A stretch of 9,015 nt of DNA, from the NCBI GenBank assembly GCA_002785165.1, contig PFMI01000032.1, positions 688 to 9,702 of the forward strand. The letters are read 5' to 3'. The position numbers and the translations under genes were made by a program. How positions within the stretch are numbered: position 1 is the first letter of the stretch; each line of letters begins with the position of its first letter. The notes under the pieces were generated by a model, which did not search any database, had not been told where the DNA came from, and saw only the letters and a list, made by a program, of their open reading frames with translations. This stretch comes from a bacterium (Candidatus Gribaldobacteria) CG_4_10_14_0_8_um_filter_33_9 (GTDB lineage Bacteria > Patescibacteriota > Minisyncoccia > Minisyncoccales > CG1-02-41-26). Positions 1-5,612 of this stretch are shown piece after piece.

Positions 1-36
1 AGTTCCTAAATCTATAGCAATTTTTGTTATGAACAT
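1..36 (-). CDS. mreB: Partial actin-like protein, probably rod shape-determining MreB (first 12 codons only)
   Basis: An ATG at 34-36 opens a frame that leaves the window after 12 codons and reads MFITKIAIDLGT. The hydrophobic stretch followed by DLGT is the phosphate-1 loop that starts actin/Hsp70-fold ATPases. A methionine only about eight residues before the DLGT is typical of MreB (usual start MFxxxIGIDLGTANT). DnaK and FtsA begin in a related way, so the family call rests on very little sequence. MreB forms membrane-associated filaments that guide lateral wall synthesis. The start lies 9 bases beyond the murA stop codon on the same strand, which suggests co-transcription with a peptidoglycan gene and favours MreB. 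The rest of the gene lies outside the window. Confidence 0.62.
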   Translation of the reverse strand, partial: MFITKIAIDLGT

Positions 37-45
37 AATTTAAAA

Positions 46-1308
46 TTACTCTTTAATCCTCCTGATATTTGCTCCTATGCCTTGCAACCGTTCTTCTATG
101 TTCTCGTATCCCCTGTCTATTTGATAAACATTTTCAATAATACTCTGACCTTTGGCCGCCAAAGCGGCGATTAACAAAGCAATACCAGCCCTAATATCAG
201 GACTAATCATTCGCCGACCGCATAACTTAGTTGGTCCTTGAACTATAACGCGATGAGGGTCGGCCATAATGGTTTTAGCGCCTAATTGATTTAAAAAATC
301 AGTATAAAACAAACGACCTTCAAAAATCGTCTCATGAATTAAAGACAGCCCTTTTGCTTGTGTCATTAAAACAGTAAAAGGCGCTTGTAAATCAGTCGGA
401 AAACCAGGGTATTCATGAGTTCGAATATCCACTGCTTTCAATGGCTGGATTGAGTTAATTAAAACATGGTCCTTGCCTATTTTCAAATCAGCTCCAGCTT
501 TTTCTAAAAGTAATAAAAGAACTTCTAAATGTTCCGGATTTAAGTTAATAATTTTGATAGGACTTTTAGCAGCCAATCCTAAAATGACAAAACTGCCTGC
601 TTCTATTCTGTCAGGGATAATTTGGCATTTGCCCTTTTTTAGATATTTAACCCCCTCAATTTCTATTGTTGGACTGCCAGCGCCGACAATTTTTGCTCCG
701 CAAAAATTTAAAAAATTAATCAAAGCGACTATTTCTGGCTCGCAAGCCGCGTTTTTGAGAATAGTTTTCCCTCGAGCCAAAACAGCTGTTAAAATCATGG
801 CTTCAGTGGCAGTAACACTAACCAAAGGAAAAATAAATTTACATGCTTTTATTTTTTTAGCGGTTATTTTCCAACCTTGTTTTTTAATTTTAATTTCAGC
901 CCCAAAAGCTTTAAATCCATCTAAAAATAAATCCCTTGGTCTCTGACCAATAACACAGCCACCGGGATGAGGAAATTCCGCGACACCCTTTCTTGCCAAT
1001 AAAGGTCCTGCCATAAGAATAGAACTTTTCAATCGCTGTCCTATTTGAAAATCAATTTGATTGCTTTTAATATTTTTCGCTTGAAGTTCATAAATTCCTG
1101 ATTCATGCTTTGTTATTTTTACTCCCAATTTTTCCAATAATTCAATGGTTCTAAAAATATCTTCAATTTGAGGGACATTGCTGACAGTCCAAGGTTCATC
1201 GGTTAAAAGACACGCGGATAAAACCTTTAAAGCGGTATTTTTTGAACCTTTAACACTAATTTCTCCTTTTAATTTTTTTCCACCTTCAATTAAAAATTTT
1301 TCATTCAT
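46..1308 (-). CDS. murA: UDP-N-acetylglucosamine 1-carboxyvinyltransferase MurA
   Basis: MurA transfers enolpyruvate from phosphoenolpyruvate to UDP-GlcNAc, the first committed step of peptidoglycan precursor synthesis in the cytoplasm. The 420-residue product has the usual family length. Visible active-site features are the KGSKN motif near residues 20-24 (Lys23 and Asn24), the catalytic loop PGGCVIGQRPRD with Cys118, and PGFPTDLQAPF with Asp306 as the likely general base. The C-terminal VYQIDRGYENIEERL is also typical. Because the catalytic residue is Cys and not Asp, this version is expected to be fosfomycin-sensitive (inference). The ATG at 1306-1308 overlaps the stop codon of the upstream nuclease gene in a 4-base ATGA, so the two are probably translationally coupled. 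No Shine-Dalgarno site is visible. A probable mreB start follows 9 bases downstream. Confidence 0.97.
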   Translation of the reverse strand: MNEKFLIEGGKKLKGEISVKGSKNTALKVLSACLLTDEPWTVSNVPQIEDIFRTIELLEKLGVKITKHESGIYELQAKNIKSNQIDFQIGQRLKSSILMAGPLLARKGVAEFPHPGGCVIGQRPRDLFLDGFKAFGAEIKIKKQGWKITAKKIKACKFIFPLVSVTATEAMILTAVLARGKTILKNAACEPEIVALINFLNFCGAKIVGAGSPTIEIEGVKYLKKGKCQIIPDRIEAGSFVILGLAAKSPIKIINLNPEHLEVLLLLLEKAGADLKIGKDHVLINSIQPLKAVDIRTHEYPGFPTDLQAPFTVLMTQAKGLSLIHETIFEGRLFYTDFLNQLGAKTIMADPHRVIVQGPTKLCGRRMISPDIRAGIALLIAALAAKGQSIIENVYQIDRGYENIEERLQGIGANIRRIKE

Positions 1309-2015
1309 AAATTTTGTTGCAAAACCTTTTCTGTCTCGCCCTTTATTTTTTCTTTAAATTGCCGCCAATTTATTTCTCCTCTGCCTGTTAAGTTACAAAT
1401 TTCCCGAAACTGGCAATAATTGCACTGCCAGTTATTAGGATAATCATTTAACACGAGCGGCACAGTGTCTAACTCAATTTTTTTCTGTAAAATTTTAAAA
1501 CCATCCAAAAGACGATTACAAAGCTCTGGGTCATATTCAATAAAAAATTCTTTAAGCTCCAACTGGTCTTTGTCAACGTAAAGCAATATAGCGGTTTTTA
1601 TTTTAAAATAATGGAGGTAAAGCTGAACTTGATTGACATTTTCTTCTTTGGGAGCGGTCAAATTTCTGAAAATCATGCTGTTCATACTTTTGATGTCTAA
1701 AATATACAATTCATTATCCAAGCTAAGTATGGCGTCAGCTCTGCCGGAAATCATTTCTTGCGGCGGCATATTTACTTCCGAAGCGACAACATGAAGTTTG
1801 TCCGCAGCGAACAGCGCTTTCATAATAAGCTGATGAAGATAATTTCCATGGTCAAATAATCTTAAAATCCGAGGATCCATTTCTTTTTTTGGAGCTTTTT
1901 TAAATTTAAAAAAAATCGCGCGCGGGCACTTGCCCGCATCAGTGATATAAAAATGAATCTGCTCCCTGTCTCTGCTTTGGTCGGCGTAAAATTTATTGAT
2001 TATTTCTTTTAACAT
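1305..2015 (-). CDS. Cas4-like PD-(D/E)XK nuclease with a predicted 4Fe-4S cluster
   Basis: This 236-residue product shows the RecB/Cas4-type nuclease layout: His56 or His61 in DHGNYLHQLI, Asp94 in GRADAIL, Asp107-x-Lys109 in ILDIKS, and the QVQLYL motif with Gln131 and Tyr133. Four cysteines sit as in Cas4 and AddB: Cys30 in the N-terminal AGKCPRAIFF, and Cys198, Cys201 and Cys207 in a C-x2-C-x5-C cluster near the C-terminus. These are expected to hold a 4Fe-4S cluster that pins the ends of the fold together. Known relatives are DNA exonucleases or endonucleases acting in CRISPR adaptation or in recombination and repair. No cas gene or repeat array lies nearby, so a standalone repair or DNA-processing role is more likely. 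The start is ATG 2013-2015 without a clear ribosome site, 57 bases after rpsI. The stop overlaps the murA start. Confidence 0.78.
   Translation of the reverse strand: MLKEIINKFYADQSRDREQIHFYITDAGKCPRAIFFKFKKAPKKEMDPRILRLFDHGNYLHQLIMKALFAADKLHVVASEVNMPPQEMISGRADAILSLDNELYILDIKSMNSMIFRNLTAPKEENVNQVQLYLHYFKIKTAILLYVDKDQLELKEFFIEYDPELCNRLLDGFKILQKKIELDTVPLVLNDYPNNWQCNYCQFREICNLTGRGEINWRQFKEKIKGETEKVLQQNL
1922..1937 (-). repeat. GC-rich perfect inverted repeat inside the nuclease gene
   Basis: GCGGGC and GCCCGC form a perfect 6-bp stem around a 4-base loop, about 27 codons after the nuclease start. It lies on the codons for Ala27-Gly28-Lys29-Cys30-Pro31 and is followed by CGCGCG. It is an outstanding GC island in AT-rich DNA and could fold in the mRNA. 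Part of the GC content is forced by the Ala, Gly and Pro codons. Confidence 0.5.
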
Positions 2016-2039
2016 TATTTCAAATCAATACCAATAGAC

Positions 2040-2062
2040 GCGTATTAAAATATGGCGTATTA
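2040..2062. repeat. Short direct repeat in the rpsI/nuclease spacer
   Basis: The octamer GCGTATTA occurs at 2040-2047 and again at 2055-2062, a 15-base period, in the 57-base spacer between rpsI and the nuclease gene. A degenerate third copy (TCGTATATTA) follows near 2066. No good promoter pair and no terminator hairpin can be recognised in this spacer. The repeat could be a binding site for the nuclease-murA unit, but it is short enough to be chance. Confidence 0.3.
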
Positions 2063-2072
2063 GTATCGTATA

Positions 2073-2564
2073 TTATCTCTTTGACCATTGCGGCGCTTTT
2101 CTCGCTCTCTTGAGACCGAATTTTTTTCTTTCTCTCATTCGCGGATCTCGGGTTAAAAGGCCTTCTATTTTTAACTGTTTTCTAAATAAAGGATTAAGTA
2201 AAACCAATGCTCGAGCTATGCCATGAGAACAAGCCCCCGCCTGACTGGAATTTCCTCCTCCTTTCACTTTAATGGTAATAGAAAATTTTCCTAAAGAATT
2301 TAATTTTTCAATAGGAGCCTCAATCCTTTTTTGTAAAGAAAAAATCGGAAAATAATCCTTGTAAAATTTTTCATTAACAATAATATTTTCTCCTCCTAAA
2401 TTCTTTTGAAAAGTTAAAGGAAAACTAGTAAAAAGTCGTACTTGAGCGGTAGATGTCTTTCTTCTTCCTACGGTTTCATAATATTTTCTTTTTTCTTCTT
2501 TAATTTTTTTTATCTTTTCTTCCTTAATTTCTTTTTTTGTTATAGTTTTTTTTGGTTTTATCAT
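2073..2564 (-). CDS. rpsI: 30S ribosomal protein S9
   Basis: S9 is a small-subunit head protein whose C-terminal tail reaches towards the P-site tRNA. The 163-residue product carries the family core: YYETVGRRKTSTAQVRLF near residues 28-45, KGGGNSSQAGACSHGIARAL in the middle, and the conserved end KKFGLKRARKAPQWSKR. About 27 residues ahead of the core form a Lys/Glu/Ile-rich, probably helical extension, so the protein is longer than the usual ~130 residues. The ATG at 2562-2564 overlaps the rplM stop codon in a 4-base ATGA, which fixes the start and implies coupled translation in the conserved rplM-rpsI pair. Confidence 0.97.
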   Translation of the reverse strand: MIKPKKTITKKEIKEEKIKKIKEEKRKYYETVGRRKTSTAQVRLFTSFPLTFQKNLGGENIIVNEKFYKDYFPIFSLQKRIEAPIEKLNSLGKFSITIKVKGGGNSSQAGACSHGIARALVLLNPLFRKQLKIEGLLTRDPRMRERKKFGLKRARKAPQWSKR

Positions 2565-2908
2565 ACATATTTAAGTTTTTTTATTTGTTTTACTCTTAAT
2601 TTATTTTTTGGCAACATTCCCATAACCGCTTTTATAAAAACTTTTCCTGGATTTTCCTCAAAAAGTTTAGACATAGGAATTTTTTTTAAACCACCCGGGT
2701 AACCACTGTGACGATAATAAATCTTTTGCTCCAATTTTTTGCCTGTAATTTTTATCTTTTCAATATTTTTTATCACCACAAAATCTCCTTCATCTTTATA
2801 TGGCGCGAAATCGGGTTTATTTTTGCCGCGTAAAAGAATGGCGACTTCTGTTGCCAATCGACCCAAAACCCTGTTAGCAGCATCAATTGTATGAGTTTTA
2901 TTTTCCAT
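2561..2908 (-). CDS. rplM: 50S ribosomal protein L13, short C-terminus
   Basis: L13 is an early-assembling large-subunit protein that binds 23S rRNA. The 115-residue product shows the family hallmarks DAANRVLGRLATEVAILLRGK, KIKITGKKLEQKIYYRHSGYPGGLK and the late GMLPKNKLRVKQIKKLKYV. Common L13 proteins have about 140 residues, and here roughly the last 25 (beyond the LKVY-like segment) are missing. The gene ends cleanly in the ATGA overlap with rpsI, so this looks like a natural short form and not a frameshift. The ATG at 2906-2908 lies 3 bases after the stop of the preceding hypothetical gene. No Shine-Dalgarno site is seen. Confidence 0.97.
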   Translation of the reverse strand: MENKTHTIDAANRVLGRLATEVAILLRGKNKPDFAPYKDEGDFVVIKNIEKIKITGKKLEQKIYYRHSGYPGGLKKIPMSKLFEENPGKVFIKAVMGMLPKNKLRVKQIKKLKYV

Positions 2909-2911
2909 AAT

Positions 2912-3217
2912 TTAAAAATTTAATTGAAGGATGTTTTTAAGCTCCCTTAATAGGGCATCTCCTTTTTCTACTAATTGTTTATTCATTTTTTGTTGTTCTT
3001 CTTGAGTTAAATGAACTTCTTGTATCAATTTATTTAACTTCTCATTTAAAATTTCTTTATCTTCTTGCTTCAAATAATCCTCTGCTAAAAAAATAACATT
3101 AACCACACATTGAAACCAAGTTTTTCTTAATTTATTTTTTCTAATTTTTTCTAATTCTTCTTTTTTTCCCTTTGAATACATTCCATACATTTCAAGAGTA
3201 ATCCATTTATTTTCCAT
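2912..3217 (-). CDS. Uncharacterised small helical protein, probably 5'-truncated by a frameshift
   Basis: I do not recognise this 101-residue product. It is rich in Glu, Lys and Leu, has a Trp/aromatic N-terminal part (WITLEMYGMY), a central hydrophobic helix (TWFQCVVNVIFLAEDYL) and amphipathic C-terminal helices, and lacks a signal peptide or clear membrane segment. A cytosolic helical or coiled-coil protein is the best description. It sits between rplQ and rplM, where many genomes have nothing, 3 bases from rplM. The ATG at 3215-3217 has only GGAAG three bases upstream. The same frame stays open and protein-like upstream (ELLDEIENLLNNWKI), back to a GA tract at 3266-3276. Adding one GA unit there would join it to an ATG at 3329, giving about 139 residues. 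Confidence 0.6.
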   Translation of the reverse strand: MENKWITLEMYGMYSKGKKEELEKIRKNKLRKTWFQCVVNVIFLAEDYLKQEDKEILNEKLNKLIQEVHLTQEEQQKMNKQLVEKGDALLRELKNILQLNF

Positions 3218-3248
3218 AATCTTCCAATTATTTAAAAGATTTTCTATC

Positions 3249-3329
3249 TCATCTAATAATTCCTTTCTCTCTCTCTATCTTTGAAATTTTAAGTTCTGAA
3301 TTTTTAAATTGTTCTTTTTGCTCTGACAT
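3249..3329 (-). other. Probable N-terminal segment of the same gene, out of frame
   Basis: An ATG at 3327-3329 starts a 26-codon frame reading MSEQKEQFKNSELKISKIER and ending at TGA 3249-3251. Its charged, helical composition matches the downstream 101-residue protein. The switch to the downstream frame falls exactly in an AGAGAGAGAGA tract. One extra GA dinucleotide, or a slip of -2, joins the two frames without a stop. It may be the true gene start with a phase-variable or mutated tract, a sequencing error, or a meaningless short frame. Confidence 0.45.
3266..3276 (-). repeat. GA dinucleotide tract (5.5 units) at the frame break
   Basis: The plus strand reads TCTCTCTCTCT, so the transcript carries AGAGAGAGAGA. 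Tracts of this kind are prone to replication slippage by 2 bases. Here a 2-base gain would fuse the upstream 26-codon frame with the open frame of the downstream hypothetical protein. Confidence 0.75.
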
Positions 3330-3345
3330 AATTTTTATTGTCTTA

Positions 3346-3365
3346 ATTATATTTATTATATTTTT
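3346..3365 (-). promoter_or_regulatory. Weak candidate -10 elements after rplQ
   Basis: In the stretch between rplQ and the hypothetical gene, the minus strand has two overlapping TATAAT-like hexamers in an AT-only run (ATATAATAAATATAATT). No convincing -35 hexamer lies 16-18 bases upstream. It could be an internal promoter for the hypothetical gene, rplM and rpsI, or simply AT-rich spacer. No terminator hairpin is seen after rplQ. Confidence 0.25.
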
Positions 3366-3378
3366 GATTCCTGTTGAG

Positions 3379-3729
3379 CTATTTCACTAATTCAATAATC
3401 GCCATTTTTGCGCCATCTGTTCTTCTTGGTCCTAATTTTGAAATTCGCGTATATCCTCCCTGCCTTTCTTTATAATCCAATGCAATTTTATCCATCAATT
3501 TTTTAACAATGTTTTCAGGAAGAAAACGCAAAAGATATCTTCTGGAAGCCAAATCCCCTTTTTTCGCCCGCGTGATATATTTTTCAACAAAACCCCTTAA
3601 CTCCTTTGCCTTAGCTTCTGTTGTTTTAATTTTTTCTTTCAAAAAAAACGCGACGCTCAAACTTTTAATAAGCGCTTTTCTTTGGTCGCTGGTCATAGAA
3701 AATTCTCTGCCTTTTTTTCGTTTTCGCAT
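3379..3729 (-). CDS. rplQ: 50S ribosomal protein L17
   Basis: L17 is a large-subunit protein near the peptide exit tunnel. The 116-residue product matches the bacterial family along its length: MRKRKKGREFSMTSDQRKAL at the N-terminus, EKIKTTEAKAKELRGFVEK in the middle, and RQGGYTRISKLGPRRTDGAK with MAIIELVK at the end. The length is normal. The ATG at 3727-3729 follows the rpoA stop by 4 bases, keeping the conserved rpoA-rplQ order that ends the alpha operon in most bacteria. No Shine-Dalgarno site is visible, so coupling to rpoA translation is likely (inference). Confidence 0.97.
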   Translation of the reverse strand: MRKRKKGREFSMTSDQRKALIKSLSVAFFLKEKIKTTEAKAKELRGFVEKYITRAKKGDLASRRYLLRFLPENIVKKLMDKIALDYKERQGGYTRISKLGPRRTDGAKMAIIELVK

Positions 3730-3733
3730 AGAT

Positions 3734-4456
3734 TTATTTTTTCTCTTTTTTCCCGCCTACGCGAACAGGCTTTTCCTGTCCAAACCCAGAAAAAAGCGAA
3801 AAATGCTGAAACAAAATATCTGTAGCTTTTAAAAAAGCCTCTTCTGGCGAAATGATTCCATCTGTTTCAATCTTTAAGTCCAATTTCTCAAAATCTGTTT
3901 TTTTGCCTACAATTACATTTACTATTTCAAAACTAACTTTCTTTACAGGACTAAAAATAGCGTCTAAAAAAATAACTCCTACTTCTGGTTTTTTCTCTTC
4001 CCTTTCTTCAACTGGAAGATAGCCTATACCTTTTTCTACTTTTGCCTCAATCTTAAGCTCTGCTTTTTTATCAGTCAAAGTGGCGATAAGGAGTTCAGGA
4101 TTGGCTATTTTAATTTGAGGATTTAATTTAAATTCTTTAGCAAAAACCTCTTTTTCTCCTTTTGCAATTAAGGTTATAATCTGCGGGTCATCTGATTCAC
4201 TCTTGAATCTTATCTTTTTTAAATTGAGTAAAATTATAAGAACATCTTCTAAAACACCGGGCAAAGTAGAAAATTCATGGATAGCTCCTTCTATCCTAAC
4301 TTCAGTAATAGCGGCTCCTTCTAATGAAGAAAGTAAAACGCGGCGGAAACTATTGCCAAAAGTCATGCCGTAGCCAGAGCAAAGAGGACTAATTTCAAAA
4401 ACAGCTTCATTTTCTTTTTTTTGTGTAATTTTTGGTAAATTTGGTAAAGAAATCAT
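3734..4456 (-). CDS. rpoA: RNA polymerase alpha subunit lacking the C-terminal domain
   Basis: The alpha dimer is the scaffold for assembly of the beta and beta-prime subunits. The N-terminal domain is clear: GYGMTFGNSFRRVLLSSLEG (residues 28-47), ITEVRIEGAIHEFSTLPGV, EDVLIILLNLKKIRF, and the assembly region IGYLPVEEREEKKPEVGVIFLDAIFSPVKKV. The product stops at 240 residues with a basic tail (KPVRVGGKKEKK). A typical alpha has about 310-330 residues, and the C-terminal helix-hairpin-helix domain that binds UP elements and activators is entirely absent. rplQ starts 4 bases later, leaving no room for a decayed CTD. The ATG at 4454-4456 gives the canonical N-terminus. The 49-base spacer upstream contains an AT-only tandem repeat. 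Confidence 0.96.
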   Translation of the reverse strand: MISLPNLPKITQKKENEAVFEISPLCSGYGMTFGNSFRRVLLSSLEGAAITEVRIEGAIHEFSTLPGVLEDVLIILLNLKKIRFKSESDDPQIITLIAKGEKEVFAKEFKLNPQIKIANPELLIATLTDKKAELKIEAKVEKGIGYLPVEEREEKKPEVGVIFLDAIFSPVKKVSFEIVNVIVGKKTDFEKLDLKIETDGIISPEEAFLKATDILFQHFSLFSGFGQEKPVRVGGKKEKK

Positions 4457-4459
4457 ATG

Positions 4460-4495
4460 TTTATTTATTAATTTATTAATTTATTGATTTATTAA
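4460..4495 (-). repeat. AT-only 8-bp tandem repeat upstream of rpoA
   Basis: About 4.5 copies of an 8-base unit (minus strand AATAAATT, with variants AATAAATC and AATAAATA) fill most of the rpsD-rpoA spacer and end just before the rpoA start codon. The transcript here would be unstructured and A/U-only. It may help ribosome access to rpoA, which has no Shine-Dalgarno site, or it may be a length-variable spacer. Function is inferred only. Confidence 0.65.
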
Positions 4496-4505
4496 GTAAA
4501 TGCCT

Positions 4506-5141
4506 TTATTTCGAATAAAATTCAAAAACAGAAGAAATCTCAGCGGGAATACCCGCGCTTTCCAAAGAAGGCTCTGCGACAATTTCTCCTTTTATCGTTT
4601 CTTTGTCTAATTTTAACCAAGACGGACATTCTTTCTTTTTTAAAACAGACACAATCTCTTTAAAAATCATTTTTCCTTTTTTTTGTTCTTTAAAAGAAAT
4701 TATATCGTGATTCTCAATTTGACATGAAGAAATATTTAATGTTCTTCCATTTACTAAAAAATAACCATGACTGACAAGTTGCCGCGATTGAGCCCTTGAA
4801 GAAGCAAAACCCAATCTAAAAATTATATTATCTAATCTTTTTTCTAATTTTTTAATCAATTCCAACGACGCATCTTCAACTTTCCCTTTTTTTTTCAAAA
4901 TTCCCTTAACATATCCTTTAAACTGTTTTTCTGAAATTCCATAGAATTCTTTCATTTTTTGTTTTTCCATCAATTCTTTTTTATAATCAGAAGTCCCTGG
5001 TCTTATCTTTTTACTTTTAATTCCCGGGATATAAGATTTTTTGATTAGAGAACATTTTGTCGAAACGCACTTTTCTCCTTTTAAAAAAAGTTTTTGACTG
5101 ACTCTCCGACAAATAGTGCAAAAGTTTTTCTTTTTAGGCAT
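4506..5141 (-). CDS. rpsD: 30S ribosomal protein S4 (zinc-finger form)
   Basis: S4 is a primary 16S rRNA binder that nucleates assembly of the 30S body. I take the start at ATG 5139-5141, giving 211 residues. An in-frame ATG at 5177 would add 12 residues inside the rpsK coding region and is not needed by the family alignment. The N-terminus MPKKKNFCTICRR leads into Cys8-x2-Cys11-x13-Cys25-x4-Cys30, the four-cysteine zinc site of C+ type S4. The S4 RNA-binding domain follows (RLDNIIFRLGFASSRAQSRQ, then LVSHGYFLVNGR). The gene ends with PSWLKLDKETIKGEIVAEPS. The start is 5 bases after the rpsK stop; a weak AGAAGGG 10 bases upstream may help initiation. Confidence 0.96.
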   Translation of the reverse strand: MPKKKNFCTICRRVSQKLFLKGEKCVSTKCSLIKKSYIPGIKSKKIRPGTSDYKKELMEKQKMKEFYGISEKQFKGYVKGILKKKGKVEDASLELIKKLEKRLDNIIFRLGFASSRAQSRQLVSHGYFLVNGRTLNISSCQIENHDIISFKEQKKGKMIFKEIVSVLKKKECPSWLKLDKETIKGEIVAEPSLESAGIPAEISSVFEFYSK

Positions 5142-5146
5142 AATTT

Positions 5147-5599
5147 TTATACCCTTCTGGGCTTTTTTGGACGACAACCGTTGTGAGGAATGGGCGTGAT
5201 ATCTTTAATGCTTTCTATAAGCAACCCCTGATTTGCTAATGTTTTTAAAGCGGAAGCTCTTCCTCCTCCAATTCCTTTAATAAAAATATCGACTTTTTTT
5301 ATTTTAAATTGATAACAGGCAACAGCAATGGCTTCAGCTACTTTGGAACCAGCGTACGAAGTTCCTTTTTTTGCTCCTTTAAATCCAATACTGCCGGCGG
5401 TCCTCCAAAGTAAAACATTCCCCTGTTTATCAGTTAAAGTAATGATTGTATTATTATAAGTTGAATAAATATAAATTTGACCGTTTAATCCTTCCTGCAA
5501 AGTCTTGGTAAAAATCTCCTTTTTTAATTTTTGTTCAACTTTATCTCTTTCCTCTAAAAGTTCTTTTTCGGTTTTTTCAATAACACGTTTTTTTCCCAT
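5147..5599 (-). CDS. rpsK: 30S ribosomal protein S11 with charged N-terminal extension
   Basis: S11 lies on the 30S platform near the E site and contacts mRNA upstream of the P-site codon. The start chosen is ATG 5597-5599, giving 150 residues. A longer frame from 5650 would overlap rpsM by 38 bases with a low-quality basic leader. The S11 core is clear: IYIYSTYNNTIITLTDKQGN, WRTAGSIGFKGAKKGTSYAG, KVDIFIKGIGGGRASALKTL, and the end DITPIPHNGCRPKKPRRV. About 35 residues precede the core, richer in Glu and Lys than the usual ~15, and probably helical. The gene begins 13 bases after the rpsM stop. No good Shine-Dalgarno site is visible. Confidence 0.96.
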   Translation of the reverse strand: MGKKRVIEKTEKELLEERDKVEQKLKKEIFTKTLQEGLNGQIYIYSTYNNTIITLTDKQGNVLLWRTAGSIGFKGAKKGTSYAGSKVAEAIAVACYQFKIKKVDIFIKGIGGGRASALKTLANQGLLIESIKDITPIPHNGCRPKKPRRV

Positions 5600-5612
5600 A
5601 ATATTATTCTTA

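Noticed and set aside
473..946. 157-codon plus-strand open frame opposite murA
   Set aside because: It is the complement of a well-supported murA gene, shows no family features, and its composition is that expected from an antisense shadow.
1305..2072. CRISPR-Cas locus suggested by the Cas4-like gene
   Set aside because: No regularly spaced repeats and no other cas-like gene are present in the window; the 8-base direct repeat nearby is far too short.
2442..2702. 86-codon plus-strand frame rich in Phe and Ser
   Set aside because: It mirrors the Lys/Glu-rich codons of rpsI and rplM on the minus strand; the Phe runs are antisense Lys codons and not membrane helices.
5142..5177. Upstream ATG that would lengthen S4 by 12 residues
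   Set aside because: It lies inside the rpsK coding end, and the S4 family begins just before the zinc-site cysteines, matching ATG 5141.
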